64,000 bases of DNA from JAOUEA01 sp963810945 (GCA_963810945.1 CAWEPI010000004.1:1054001-1118000); one strand, 5' to 3'. Numbered from the stretch's first letter, positions 16,121 to 25,118 are shown. Made by a program: numbers and translations. The notes: generated by a model not told the origin, from the letters alone.

Positions 16121-16963
16121 CTACGACTGGCACTGCGGGCAGAAGTACGAGTTCCGTTGGGCGATCTTGATCGTCTGGATCGGCGTGCGGCAACGTCGGC
16201 ACGGCAACCCCTCGCGGCCGTAGACCTTGAGCTCGGTCTGGTATTCGCCGGGCTTGCCGAACAGGTCGACGTACGCCTCGTCCTCGAGCGTGGTGCCGCG
16301 CAGCTTGATGGCGTCCTGGAGGATCTCCTGGATGGCCCGGTAGAGCCGCCGCACCTCCTGCGAGGAGAGCGTGTCGCTCACCCGGTCGTACCGGAGTCCG
16401 GCGTGGAAGAGCACCTCGTCCGAGTAGATGTTGCCGAGGCCGCTGATGAACTTCTGATCCATCATCAGCGGCTTCATCTTGGCCGCACGCTGCGCCAGGA
16501 GGTACTGGAAGGTCGGCCAGGTGAAGACCTGGTCGAGCGGGTCGATCGCGAGGTGCTGGAGTTCCTTGATCTTGCCGATCTCGTCGGGGCTCGTGACGAA
16601 GAGCTCACCGAACGTCCGTGGATCGACGAAGCGGAGGTCGCCGCCCTGCTGGAACGTGAACACCACATGCGTGTGCGCCGGCAGCGCCACGCGGCCCGTC
16701 CCCCGTTGGAACTGGCCGCTCATGCCGAAGTGCACCACCAGGATGTCGCCGGAGTCGAGCGTGAGGAGGAGGTACTTGCCCCGGCGCTCCACCTTCACGA
16801 TCTTGCGGCCGACCAGCTGCGACGTGAACTCCTTCCGGGTCTTGTGACGCCGGATCGAGCGCATCGCGTTCTTGGAGCCCTTGACCTCGACCTCCTTGAT
16901 GCGCCGGCCCACGACGTCCTTCTCCAGGTCGCGGCGCATCACTTCGACTTCAGGAAGCTCCAC
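16121..16963 (-). CDS. mutM: Formamidopyrimidine-DNA glycosylase family protein lacking the N-terminal Pro
   Basis: Base-excision repair enzyme family that removes oxidised purines such as 8-oxoG. The family body is complete: LPEVEVMRRDLEKDVVGRRI, ERRGKYLLLTLDSGD with the conserved Lys, HFGMSGQF, FVDPRTFGEL, FISGLGNIYSDEVLF and a C-terminal zinc finger (CRRC, then CPQC). However, the protein begins (GTG)-Glu-Leu-Pro-Glu instead of Met-Pro-Glu-Leu-Pro-Glu. The catalytic N-terminal proline is therefore absent from the reading frame. GAGGGAGG 9 nt upstream supports this start. Either the catalytic mechanism differs or the enzyme is altered. Confidence 0.88.
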   Translation of the reverse strand: MELPEVEVMRRDLEKDVVGRRIKEVEVKGSKNAMRSIRRHKTRKEFTSQLVGRKIVKVERRGKYLLLTLDSGDILVVHFGMSGQFQRGTGRVALPAHTHVVFTFQQGGDLRFVDPRTFGELFVTSPDEIGKIKELQHLAIDPLDQVFTWPTFQYLLAQRAAKMKPLMMDQKFISGLGNIYSDEVLFHAGLRYDRVSDTLSSQEVRRLYRAIQEILQDAIKLRGTTLEDEAYVDLFGKPGEYQTELKVYGREGLPCRRCRTPIQTIKIAQRNSYFCPQCQS

Positions 16964-16978
16964 CTCTCGTACCCTCCC

Positions 16979-17698
16979 TCACGAACGCGCGTCGTCGAGA
17001 CGCTCGGCCAGACGCCGATGCGCTTCGCGGGCCGCCTGCTGCTCGGCTTCCTTCTTCGACCGGCCGCTCCCGGTCCCCATGGGCTCGCCGGCCAGGAACA
17101 CGGTGGCGGTGAACTCCTTCTCGTGATCGGGGCCGCGCTCCTCGATCCGGTAGTCGGGCATGGCGCGGAGCTCCTGCGAGGCGAGCTCCTGCAGGATCGT
17201 CTTGTAGTCGCGGTCGCCCTCCCCGCGGACGTAGGCCTCCATGCGGGGGCGGAAGAGCCGTTCGATCAGCTCCGTCGCCGTCCCCAGGCCCAGATCCAGG
17301 TAGACGGCGCCGAAGACCGCCTCGAGCGCGTCCGCGAGGATCGAGGACTTGTCGCGACCGCCGCTCTGCTCCTCGCCCTTGCCCAACAGCACCAGCTGAC
17401 CGAGACCGAGCGAGCGCGCGACGTCGGCGAGCGCCACCATGTTCACGATGGCCGCACGCAGCTTCGCGAGCGAGCCCTCCGGCATGTCGGGGTAGGACCG
17501 ATACGCCATGTCGGTGACGACCAGTCCGAGCACGGAGTCCCCCAGGAACTCCAGGCGCTCGTTCGTGGCGCTCAGCCCGCGTTCGAACGCGTAGGAACGA
17601 TGGGTGAGGGCGGCCTCGCGGAGCGCGGTGTCGCTGAACGACACCCCGAGCGCCCGATCCAGCTCCTCGACGGGCACCTCCACGTGGGCTGCCGACAC
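16979..17698 (-). CDS. rnc: Ribonuclease III
   Basis: Double-strand-specific endoribonuclease for rRNA and mRNA processing. The catalytic domain has the signature NERLEFLGDSVLGLVV, then a DALEAVFGAVYLDLG block with the second acidic cluster. The C-terminal dsRNA-binding domain has DYKTILQELASQ, and GSGRSKKEAEQQAAREAHR. The 239-residue length is normal. It sits between rpmF and mutM in the conserved actinobacterial order. Confidence 0.96.
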   Translation of the reverse strand: MSAAHVEVPVEELDRALGVSFSDTALREAALTHRSYAFERGLSATNERLEFLGDSVLGLVVTDMAYRSYPDMPEGSLAKLRAAIVNMVALADVARSLGLGQLVLLGKGEEQSGGRDKSSILADALEAVFGAVYLDLGLGTATELIERLFRPRMEAYVRGEGDRDYKTILQELASQELRAMPDYRIEERGPDHEKEFTATVFLAGEPMGTGSGRSKKEAEQQAAREAHRRLAERLDDARS

Positions 17699-17702
17699 GC
17701 GG

Positions 17703-17879
17703 CTACTCGACCTCGATCGCCTGACGGCCTGCGTAGTAGCCGCAGTTGCCGCAGACGACGTGCGGGAGCTTGGGCTGGCGGCACTGCGGGCACGCGCTGT
17801 ACGCGGGCGCCTTCGCCTTCCAGTTGGCGGCGCGCTTGTCGCCGCGCGACTTGCTCTGCTTCTTCTTCGGGACGGCCAT
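17703..17879 (-). CDS. rpmF: 50S ribosomal protein L32
   Basis: A 58-residue protein, MAVPKKKQSKSRGDKR at the N-terminus, with a zinc-ribbon CPQC...CGNC (the zinc-binding C+ form) and ending GRQAIEVE. The ATG at 17879 is the family start; a longer in-frame reading overlaps yceD. It is followed after 4 nt by rnc. Confidence 0.96.
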   Translation of the reverse strand: MAVPKKKQSKSRGDKRAANWKAKAPAYSACPQCRQPKLPHVVCGNCGYYAGRQAIEVE

Positions 17880-17899
17880 CGACGAGGTTCCTTTCCTTC

Positions 17900-18415
17900 C
17901 TAGTTCTCCAGCTGTTCGAGCAGGGCATCGAGCTCGGCCCACCGCGGGTCCGTGGTGGCGTGGTCGCCCGGACATTCACCGAGGTTGCGGTTCCCGCCGC
18001 AGACGGGACACAGACCCAGGCACTCGGGCATGCACAGGGGGGAGAAGGGCAACTCCACCCCGACGGTGTCGCGGATCATCTGCTCGGGCTCGAGGTAGCC
18101 CTCGGGATCCAGCGGGTAGTCATCGGACTCCTCGTCGGGAGCCGGGACGAACATCTCCGTGACATCGACGCCGAACGGCTCATCGAACTCCTTCAGGCAG
18201 CGCGCGCAGCGTAGATGGAACGTGCCGCCCACGCGTCCGGATACCAGCACGCCCTCGACCACCGATTCCAGAAGGAGGTCGGCGTGCAGGGGCGCGTCCT
18301 CGGGCACCGAGGCGACCTCCGTGCCGAGCCCGTCGAGGGTCCCGTCGACGGCCACCCGCTTGGAGGCTCCGGGTTGCCCCATCAGGTCCCGAGCGTCGAT
18401 CGTGGCGAGGGTCAC
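17900..18415 (-). CDS. yceD: YceD/DUF177 family protein
   Basis: A conserved partner of rpmF, implicated in 23S rRNA accumulation. Of its 171 residues, the middle has FHLRCARCLKEFDEPF, and the C-terminus has a Cys cluster ECLGLCPVCGGNRNLGEC that looks metal-binding. The start overlaps the end of the sepIVA-like gene (ATGA or GTGA type). This is the normal place between sepIVA and rpmF. Confidence 0.9.
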   Translation of the reverse strand: MTLATIDARDLMGQPGASKRVAVDGTLDGLGTEVASVPEDAPLHADLLLESVVEGVLVSGRVGGTFHLRCARCLKEFDEPFGVDVTEMFVPAPDEESDDYPLDPEGYLEPEQMIRDTVGVELPFSPLCMPECLGLCPVCGGNRNLGECPGDHATTDPRWAELDALLEQLEN

Positions 18416-18978
18416 TCGGCCTCCTCATCGAAGAACGCGGTCTCGCGTCGGGGCTCATGGGGCTGCGGAGCGAACTCCTGGTCGGCCGCGGTGCCGGGCG
18501 CCCGCAGCTTCTCGCGGCCCATCTCGACCTGGTCGAGCGTGCGGGCGAGCGCCTTGGTCGCGGCCTGCGAATCCTCGAGGATCTTGCGGAGCGCGATCTC
18601 GAACTGCGCGAGCTTGGCGTCCACGTAATCCTCGGCCTCCTCCACCATCGACCGCGTCTTGTCGTCGGTCTCCGCGAGGATGCGCTCGGCCTCTTCGTTG
18701 GCCCGCGCGACGATCTCCTCCTTGCGCGCCATGCGCAACTGCTCCTCGCGCGCCTGTTCGATCAGCCGGTCTCCCTCGCCGCGGGCCTTCGCGAGGAGCT
18801 CCTCACGGTCCTTGACGATCCATCGGGCCTGCTTGATCTCGTCGGGGAGGTCCTCCTGCATCTGCTGGAGCATCTCCAGCACCTCGTCCTTGTTGATCAG
18901 GACGGATGAGGACAGCGGCATGGACTTGGCTTCCTGCACGATCTCTTCGAGCTGCTGAAGGCGGCCGGCGATGTCCAT
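18412..18978 (-). CDS. sepIVA: SepIVA-like coiled-coil cell-division protein
   Basis: DivIVA-related cytoplasmic protein that in mycobacteria acts in septation and envelope growth. It starts MDIAGRLQQLEEIVQEAKSM and then is almost entirely charged coiled coil (KQARWIVKDREELLAKAR; RANEEAERILAETDD; EEAEDYVDAKLAQFEIAL), ending in an acidic tail. The ATG at 18978 shares its A with the coaD stop (TGATG). The gene order coaD-sepIVA-yceD-rpmF-rnc supports the name. Confidence 0.85.
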   Translation of the reverse strand: MDIAGRLQQLEEIVQEAKSMPLSSSVLINKDEVLEMLQQMQEDLPDEIKQARWIVKDREELLAKARGEGDRLIEQAREEQLRMARKEEIVARANEEAERILAETDDKTRSMVEEAEDYVDAKLAQFEIALRKILEDSQAATKALARTLDQVEMGREKLRAPGTAADQEFAPQPHEPRRETAFFDEEAE

Positions 18979-19463
18979 CAGCCACGCTCCTCCAATCGGT
19001 CGGCCAGACGTGCGCGGACGTGCTCCGGAACGAGCCCTTCCACATCGCCGTCGAAGCGCGCGACCTCCTTCACCAGCGAGGATGAGAGGAAGGACCATCT
19101 CGGGTTGGTCGGCATGAACAGCGTCTCGACGCCGCCCAGCCGGTGGTTCATCTGCGCCATCTGGATCTCGAATTCATAGTCACTCACGGCACGCAGGCCC
19201 TTCACGATCACGGAGGGCCCCTGCTCTTGCGCGAACGCCACGAGCAGACCCCTGAACGCCTCGACCTTCACGTTCCCGAGGTGACCGGTCGCCTCCTCGA
19301 GCATCGCCACCCGCTCATCGACCGCGAAGAGCGGCTGCTTGGCCGGGTTCTCCAACACGGCCACGACCACCTGATCGAAGGTGGTGCTGGTCCTGCCGAT
19401 GATGTCGAGGTGACCGTTCGTCACCGGGTCGAACGTCCCCGGACACAGGGCGGTCAGGCCCAT
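18978..19463 (-). CDS. coaD: Phosphopantetheine adenylyltransferase
   Basis: Penultimate step of CoA synthesis: transfers AMP from ATP to 4'-phosphopantetheine. Nucleotidyltransferase motif CPGTFDPVTNGHLDIIGR is followed by the GLRAVSDYEFEIQMAQMN block and a C-terminal SSSLVKEVARFDGDV block. At 161 residues it is normal. The ATG at 19463 shares its A with the rsmD stop; the upstream GTG would overlap more. rsmD-coaD is a standard pair. Confidence 0.96.
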   Translation of the reverse strand: MGLTALCPGTFDPVTNGHLDIIGRTSTTFDQVVVAVLENPAKQPLFAVDERVAMLEEATGHLGNVKVEAFRGLLVAFAQEQGPSVIVKGLRAVSDYEFEIQMAQMNHRLGGVETLFMPTNPRWSFLSSSLVKEVARFDGDVEGLVPEHVRARLADRLEERG

Positions 19464-20041
19464 CACACCCCCAGGTTCCTAGGCCGGTCGTTCGGCCGGT
19501 ACAGGGTCAGGAGACTGTCGCCGTAGCGGAGTTCCCTGGCAGCGAGCCAGTGTAGCGGAATGACAGGGGTGGAACTCTTCCTTCCCCTGGTCAGCACCAC
19601 CGTCCAGTCCTCCTCGGGCAGCCATCGGGCGGCCAATTCGGCCATCACGTCGGCGAGGTCCGGCCCGCCGACCTCGTACGGCGGGTCGACGAAGACCAGG
19701 TCGAACGGTAGGTCGGGGGCGTCTGCTCGGGCGAGGAACGACAGGGCCTGTGCGGGGACGACGGTTGCGCGGTCCGCAACCTTGGTCCGTTCGAGGTTCT
19801 CGTGCAGCCCCGCCAGCGCCGCATGGGACCGGTCGACGAAGACCGCGAGGAGGGCACCTCGGGAGAGCGCCTCGATGCCGGTGGCGCCGGTTCCCGCGTA
19901 GAGGTCCAGCACCCGCGCCCCCGGTACCTCCGCACCGAGGCTGCTGAACAAGCCCTCGCGGGCGCGGTCGGAGAGCGGCCGCACGCCGGCGGGGACCGTC
20001 GCCAGACGCACGCCCTTGGCGGAGCCGGCCACGATGCGCAC
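19463..20041 (-). CDS. rsmD: 16S rRNA (guanine-966-N2) methyltransferase
   Basis: Rossmann-fold SAM methyltransferase of the RsmD family. It has VRIVAGSAKGVRLATVP, DRAREGLFSSLGA, SAM motif VLDLYAGTGATGIEALSRG and catalytic FVDPPYEVGG. At 192 residues it is normal. The GTG start at 20041 lies 7 nt after a TAGGCT box, so a leaderless transcript is likely. The longer in-frame reading reaching 20134 is not needed. Confidence 0.94.
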   Translation of the reverse strand: MRIVAGSAKGVRLATVPAGVRPLSDRAREGLFSSLGAEVPGARVLDLYAGTGATGIEALSRGALLAVFVDRSHAALAGLHENLERTKVADRATVVPAQALSFLARADAPDLPFDLVFVDPPYEVGGPDLADVMAELAARWLPEEDWTVVLTRGRKSSTPVIPLHWLAARELRYGDSLLTLYRPNDRPRNLGV

Positions 20042-20048
20042 GGGCCAG

Positions 20049-20054
20049 AGCCTA
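20049..20054 (-). promoter_or_regulatory. -10 box of a leaderless rsmD promoter
   Basis: TAGGCT on the minus strand 7 nt before the rsmD GTG, without a ribosome binding site. It would drive rsmD-coaD-sepIVA-yceD. Confidence 0.45.
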
Positions 20055-20115
20055 ACGCCGATGCCGAACCTCCCGGCACCGCAGCGCGCAGGAGAGCCGG
20101 GTCCCGATCGGGTGC

Positions 20116-22345
20116 TCAGCTGCGGAAGAGCCAATCGATGGATCGCTCGAAGCGGGCCTTCAGCTCCTCCAGGAGCCGGGGGTGCGACTCGAGGCGCGGA
20201 TCGCTGCGGATGATCGCGAACGCCCGGTCCCGGGCGCGTCGCACGAGCGCCATGTCGTCGGCCAGCCTGGCGAGCTTGAGATCGGGCATGCCCGACTGCT
20301 TCGTGTCGAACAGCGTGCCTTCGCCGCGGAGCTTGAGATCCTCGTCGGCGAGCGCGAACCCGTCGGTCGTGCGGACCATCGCGTCGATGCGAGCCCGGGC
20401 GTCCTCATGATCCTCCTCGGACCCGTCGAACAGGATGCAGAACGAGGCGTGCGCCCCACGCCCGATGCGTCCGCGCAACTGGTGCAGCTGGGCGAGGCCG
20501 AATCGCTCGGCGTCCTCCACGAGCATCACGGTGGCGTTGGGGACATCGACCCCCACCTCGATCACCGTGGTCGCGATCAGCAGGTCCGCGTCGCCGGCAC
20601 GGAAGCGCTCCATGATCGCCTCCTTGTCCCTGGGCCGCATGCGCCCGTGCAGGAGGTCGACGCGCAACGCCGGGAAGACCTCGGTCGCCAATCGTTCCGC
20701 CTCGGCCTCGGCCGCCTTCACCTGGGTGCGATTCGCTTCGTCGATGGCGGCGCACACGACGAAGGCCTGCCGGCCGGCGGCGACCTCGCGCCGCACGAGC
20801 TCGTAGGCTTCGGCCCTCTGAGCCTCGGTGCGCACCGCCCTGGTCTCGATCGGCTGCCTCCCCTTGGGGAGCTCGTCCAGCACCACCACGTCGAGGTCGC
20901 CGTAGTAGGTCAGCGCGAGGGTGCGCGGGATCGGGGTGGCGGTCATGATCAGCACGTCCGGCTCGCCGCCCTTGCCTTTGAGCGCCATCCGTTGGTGGAG
21001 GCCGAAGCGGTGTTGCTCATCGATCACCGCGAGCGACAGATCGGCGAACGCCACGCCCTCCTGCACGAGGGCGTGGGTGCCCACCACCACATCCACGTCC
21101 CCCGAGGCGAGGCCCTCCAGGATCCGCGCGCGGTCCTTCCCCGTCACGGAGGCGGTGAGCAGGGCATACGTCACCGAGGCTTCGCTCGCGTCGCCCGACC
21201 CAGGCTCCGGGTCGAGCAACGACACCTGTGGGTCGTCGGCCTTCTCGACGGCCTTCGCGAGGTCGAGGTAGCGAACGGCGCCCACCCCCTCGAGCAGGCC
21301 GTCGATCGAACGGTAGTGCTGGGCCGCGAGCACCTCGGTGGGCGCCATGATCGCGGCCTGGTGACCGGACTGGACCGCGACGAGGCATGCGTGCAGCGCC
21401 ACGAGGGTCTTGCCGGCGCCCACATCGCCTTGGAGCAGGACGTTCATGGGCTTCGGCGCGGCCATCGCGCTCGTCACCTCCGCGATCGCCCGGTGCTGGG
21501 CGTCGGTCGGCTCGAACGGCACCGTGGCCGCGAGGCGATCGGTGAGCTCGGCCTGCGGCCGGTGCGGGACACCCCGTTGGTCGGCCTCCACCCGATGCTT
21601 GCGGAAGGCCACGCCGAGCTCCAACGTGAACAGCTCGTCGAACTTCAGGCGTTCGACGGCATCAGGCCAGCGCCGCCTCGTCGGCCGGGAAGTGGATGTC
21701 GCGCAGCGCACGGTCGTACGAACCCAGGTGCTCCTCGGCCACCAGGTCGTCGGGGAGCGGATCGGGCACGGTGGGGAGGCGATCCAGGGCGGCGTACACG
21801 AGCTCGCGGATCGTGCGGGTGGTGATCCCTTCCGAGGCCCTGTGCACGGGCGTGATGCGCCCCGTGTGCACGAGGTCCTGGTCGGCCCCCGGATCGAGGA
21901 TCTCGACCTCCTGGTTGGCCAGCTGCAGCCGTCCCTTGTACAGGGTGGCGACCCCCGAGACGGCCACCTCGGTCCCCTCGCGGTACATCGAGGCGATCCA
22001 GGGCTGGTTGAAGAAGGTGAGATCGAGGTAGCCGGTGCCGTCGTACAAGGTGACGGTCACCATGGTTTGGCGCCGGCGCGTTTGCCGCCGAGCCACCTTC
22101 TTGACGCGGGCGATCACGGTCACGTAGGCGCCGATCTTCAACCCGCGGATGGATGCCACGCGGGATCGATCGATGTAGCGACGCGGGTAGTGATGCAGCA
22201 GCTGATCCACCGTGTCGATCGCGAAGGCCTCGGCGAGCACCTCGGCCGCGGTGGGTACCTCGGCGCCCTTGCGTCGTGCCCGGCCTCGGCGGGATGCGAG
22301 CTTGGCGTCGATGGCCTCGACGGGGCTGTCGAGGCTCAGCTGCAT
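20116..22345 (-). CDS. recG: ATP-dependent DNA helicase RecG (one-base frameshift)
   Basis: RecG remodels stalled forks and Holliday junctions. The wedge/OB part (HHYPRRYIDRSRV, VTVTLYDGTGYLDLTFFNQ, PVHRASEGITTRTIREL) is in one frame up to about 21664. The helicase part follows in the next: LLQGDVGAGKTLVALHA (Walker A), MAPTEVLAAQH, IDEQHRFGLHQR (DEQH box), MTATPIPRTL, TVIEVGVDVPNAT and RGRIGRGAH. Removing one T in GGCCTGATG near 21664 joins them into about 742 residues, normal for RecG. The ATG at 22345 has GAGGG upstream. A sequence error is the likely cause. Confidence 0.93.
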
Positions 22346-22372
22346 CGAGGGTCCCTCATCTGACGTGCGTTC

Positions 22373-22378
22373 TACCAT
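22373..22378 (+). promoter_or_regulatory. -10 box of the TlpA-like gene
   Basis: TACCAT, 7 nt before the ATG at 22386, in the 40-bp gap between divergent recG and the thioredoxin-like gene. It decides the start at 22386 rather than 22377. Confidence 0.45.
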
Positions 22379-22385
22379 GCGGGGG

Positions 22386-22925
22386 ATGCCACGCCGCCTT
22401 CCTCTCACGCTCATGACCGTCGTGACGGTCTTCATCATGACGGCCTGTGCCGACAGGGAGGCGTCGCCCTCCGACGTGGCACTCACCCCGGCCGCCAACG
22501 CGACGACCGCCCCCCTGCTCCCGACCGACGTGAACGCCCTTCCCTCCATCGACCTCCAGGGGTTCCAGGAACTGTTGGGGCAGCTGAAGGGCATCCCGGT
22601 CGTGGTGAACCTCTGGGCGAGCTGGTGCGATCCCTGCTCCCGCGAGGCGCCGAAGCTCGTCGCGGCCGCAGCGGCGCATGCCGACGTGCAGTTCCTCGGC
22701 GTGGACGTGCAGGATTCGCGGAGCGGAGCCGAGTCCTTCATCGCGGAGCGGGGCATCACGTACCCGAGCGTGTTCGACCCCGCCGGTGCGATCCTCACCG
22801 ATCAGGGGGCGCTCGGACTTCCGGTCACGGTCTTCGTGCGCGCGGACGGATCCGTGGCCTCGACCGTCAAGGGCGAGCTCTCCCAGGCATCCCTCGACGC
22901 GGGTCTGGCGCAGATCGGGGCTTGA
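22386..22925 (+). CDS. TlpA/ResA-like thioredoxin lipoprotein
   Basis: Extracytoplasmic thiol-disulfide oxidoreductase. An N-terminal signal (MPRRLPLTLMTVVTVFIMTAC) ends in a lipobox, so Cys is probably lipidated. The thioredoxin domain has the active site NLWASWCDPCSREAP, then a VDVQDSRSGAESFI segment and the cis-Pro region LGLPVTVFVRADG, as in TlpA/ResA. At 179 residues the size is typical. Likely roles are cytochrome c maturation or reduction of secreted proteins; the neighbours do not decide. Confidence 0.87.
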   Translation: MPRRLPLTLMTVVTVFIMTACADREASPSDVALTPAANATTAPLLPTDVNALPSIDLQGFQELLGQLKGIPVVVNLWASWCDPCSREAPKLVAAAAAHADVQFLGVDVQDSRSGAESFIAERGITYPSVFDPAGAILTDQGALGLPVTVFVRADGSVASTVKGELSQASLDAGLAQIGA

Positions 22926-22948
22926 CCTGCGGGAGCGTCTGGTAGCCT
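22922..22948 (+). promoter_or_regulatory. Promoter of rpmB
   Basis: TTGACC (22922-22927), a 15-nt spacer and TAGCCT (22943-22948), 9 nt before the rpmB ATG. The -35 box overlaps the end of the preceding gene. Confidence 0.4.
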
Positions 22949-22957
22949 CGTTCCGCT

Positions 22958-23155
22958 ATGGCAGCGACCTGTGAGATCTGTGGCAAACAGCCGTGGTTCG
23001 GCAAATCGGTGACGTTCTCGCACAAGCGGATCAACCGCCGGTGGGACCCGAACATCCAGCGCGTGCGCGCGCTGGTCGACGGCACCCCCAGGCGTTTGAA
23101 CGTCTGCACATCCTGCATCAAGGCGGACAAGGTCACGCGCATCCCTCACGCGTGA
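22958..23155 (+). CDS. rpmB: 50S ribosomal protein L28
   Basis: A 65-residue L28 with MAATCEICGKQPWFGKSVTF, SHKRINRRWDPNIQRVR and VCTSCIKADKVTR. Two CxxC pairs mark the zinc-binding form. Its location beside recG is common in Gram-positive bacteria. Confidence 0.96.
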   Translation: MAATCEICGKQPWFGKSVTFSHKRINRRWDPNIQRVRALVDGTPRRLNVCTSCIKADKVTRIPHA

Positions 23156-23191
23156 GGCGCGGCGCTTCTCGGTCCGACCCCCACGTCCGGC

Positions 23192-24010
23192 TCAGCGTTC
23201 CGGTACCTCGATCCCCCACAGCTGATCGACGGGACCCACACCGGCACCGAACGACAGCGCGTGCCGGATGGCCTGCGTGACGAACGCCTTCCCTCCCCGC
23301 ACCGCCTCCTCGAGGCTCCGTCCCATCGCGAGGTACGCCGCGATCGCCGCGCTGAGGGTGCAGCCGGTGCCGTGGGTGTTCACCTCGTCGATGCGAGGCG
23401 CCGAGAACCAGGACTCGCCATCCGCCGAAGCGAAGAGATCCGCCGATTCGACACCCTCCAGGTGTCCGCCTTTGACCAGCACGGCCGCGGGGCCGAGGTC
23501 CAGCAAGGCCTCGGCCGCGCGATGCATGTCGGCGCGCGCACGGACCGTCAGCCCCGTCAGGCCCTCGGCCTCCGCCAGGTTGGGCGTGACCAACGTCGCG
23601 AGCGGGAGGATGCGGCTGCGCAGCGCGTCCACCCCGCCGGCGTCGAGCAGATGGTGCCCGTGCTTGGAGACGAAGACGGGATCCACCACGAGGTTCGGCA
23701 CCCCGAGCGCGACGACGGCCTCGGCGACCGCCTCGACGATGCCGGCGTTCGCGAGCATCCCCGTCTTCGCGGCGTCGATCCCGATGTCCTCGACCACGGC
23801 ATGGATCTGCGCCCCCACGACGGCCGGTGCGAGGGCCTCGTAGGCGCTCACGCCCAGCGTGTTCTGCACGGTCACCGCGGTCACGGCCGTCATGCCGTAC
23901 GCGCCGAGCGCGGTGAAGGTCTTGAGGTCGGCCTGGATGCCCGCGCCGCCGCCCGAGTCGCTGCCGGCGATCGTGAGGACCCGGGGCCTCGCCCCGCTCC
24001 GATCGCTCAT
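23192..24010 (-). CDS. thiD: Hydroxymethylpyrimidine (phosphate) kinase
   Basis: Phosphorylates HMP and HMP-P for thiamine synthesis. Ribokinase-fold marks: VLTIAGSDSGGGAGIQADLK, GMTAVTAVTVQNTLGV, a KTGML motif, VDPVFVSKHGH, and the catalytic NTHGTGCTLSAAIAAYLA. The ATG at 24010 overlaps the thiL stop as ATGA. At 272 residues it is normal. With thiL it forms a two-gene thiamine unit. Confidence 0.95.
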   Translation of the reverse strand: MSDRSGARPRVLTIAGSDSGGGAGIQADLKTFTALGAYGMTAVTAVTVQNTLGVSAYEALAPAVVGAQIHAVVEDIGIDAAKTGMLANAGIVEAVAEAVVALGVPNLVVDPVFVSKHGHHLLDAGGVDALRSRILPLATLVTPNLAEAEGLTGLTVRARADMHRAAEALLDLGPAAVLVKGGHLEGVESADLFASADGESWFSAPRIDEVNTHGTGCTLSAAIAAYLAMGRSLEEAVRGGKAFVTQAIRHALSFGAGVGPVDQLWGIEVPER

Positions 24011-24963
24011 CCGGGGAAGTGGTCCCATCCGCGCGCCTCGAGCGGAGCAGCGGAGCCATCGCGTTCGACGAGCACGATCCCGTCCTCCACGACCTCACCG
24101 ATGTCGGAGAGCGCCGTCCCGAAGGTCTCTTGCAGCTCCTCCCGCGCCCTGGCGACCGCCTCGACGCCCGGCAGGGTCGCGATGAGCTCGTAGTCCTCGC
24201 CTCCCCCGAGCGCCGCGTCGCGGTCCGCTCCCGGGGCGACGGGGATCGCATCGGCGACGATCCGCGCGCCGACCCCGCTCGCCGCACACAACCGTGCGAG
24301 GTCCAACGAGAGCCCGTCGCTGATATCGATCAATGCCGTCGCCCCGTGGCGCGCGAGGACGGCCCCCTCGCCGACGCGCGCGATGGGGCGCAGGTAGCGA
24401 TCCAGCGCGGTGCGCTCGTCGTCGCTCAGGGCGCGCGAGGCACGAGCGAGACGGAGCCCGACGGCCGCCCCGCCGAGGGCGCCGGTGACGACGATCCGCT
24501 CGCCGGGGGCCGCCCCGGCGCGCGAACGCGCCCGCCCCGGTGCGACCTCGCCCACGACCGTCACGGTCACGCTCACGTCGGAACCGCGCGCCAGGTTGCC
24601 TCCCACGAGCCAGAGCGCGTATTCGTCGCACGCGTCGCGCATCCCGCCGAGCAGCTCCACGACCCAGCCCGCGTCGACGGAGGGTGAGAGCGTCAACGCG
24701 CACAGGGCGTACCGCGGCGATGCCGCCATCGCCGCGACGTCGCTCACGTTGACGGCGATCGCCTTCGCGCCGAGATCGCGCGCAGAGGTCGTGTCGAGCG
24801 TGAAGTGCGTGCCCTCCACCAGGGCGTCCGTCGTGAGCACCAGCTCCCCCGTCCCGGGGGCGACGACGGCCGCGTCGTCGCCCACGCCGATCCGCACCTC
24901 GGGACCCGCGCCGGAGAGCACTCGGTGGATCGCATCGAGCAGCGCTTCTTCCGTGAGGTCCAT
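24007..24963 (-). CDS. thiL: Thiamine-monophosphate kinase
   Basis: Last step to thiamine diphosphate. Visible motifs: IGVGDDAAVVAPGTGELVLT, DALVEGTHF, KAIAVNVSDVAAMAASPRYA, VGGNLARGSD, ALIDISDGLSLDLARL and LGGGEDYELIATL. At 318 residues it is normal. The ATG at 24963 (MDLTEEALLDAI) is the family-like start; longer readings run into the divergent intergenic region. It is followed by thiD. No TPP riboswitch was seen upstream. Confidence 0.95.
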   Translation of the reverse strand: MDLTEEALLDAIHRVLSGAGPEVRIGVGDDAAVVAPGTGELVLTTDALVEGTHFTLDTTSARDLGAKAIAVNVSDVAAMAASPRYALCALTLSPSVDAGWVVELLGGMRDACDEYALWLVGGNLARGSDVSVTVTVVGEVAPGRARSRAGAAPGERIVVTGALGGAAVGLRLARASRALSDDERTALDRYLRPIARVGEGAVLARHGATALIDISDGLSLDLARLCAASGVGARIVADAIPVAPGADRDAALGGGEDYELIATLPGVEAVARAREELQETFGTALSDIGEVVEDGIVLVERDGSAAPLEARGWDHFPG

Positions 24964-24973
24964 GGGTATCGTC

Positions 24974-25072
24974 CGTTCGGTCCAGACAGAGGTGCGTCGG
25001 CGTACGGGATCGCGGCGATGGGGCCTGAACGCCGTTCGGTAGACTCTAGCCGCACGCCGGAGCGACCGAACG
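24974..25072. promoter_or_regulatory. Repeated CGTTCGGT elements and -10 box between thiL and pckA
   Basis: The divergent intergenic region holds CGTTCGGT at 24974-24981 and 25033-25040 and its inverse ACCGAACG at 25065-25072. The last two form an inverted repeat with a 24-nt spacer that encloses TAGACT (25040-25045), a likely -10 box for pckA. The same octamer forms half of the palindromes at 48350 and 57561. Confidence 0.45.
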
Positions 25073-25118
25073 AACGGCCCACGGCGCTCGATCACACCAC
25101 CTTCGCGAGGAGGCCCAC

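Noticed and set aside
24964..25118. TPP riboswitch before thiL
   Set aside because: The THI-box core motifs were not found; the region instead holds CGTTCGGT repeats.
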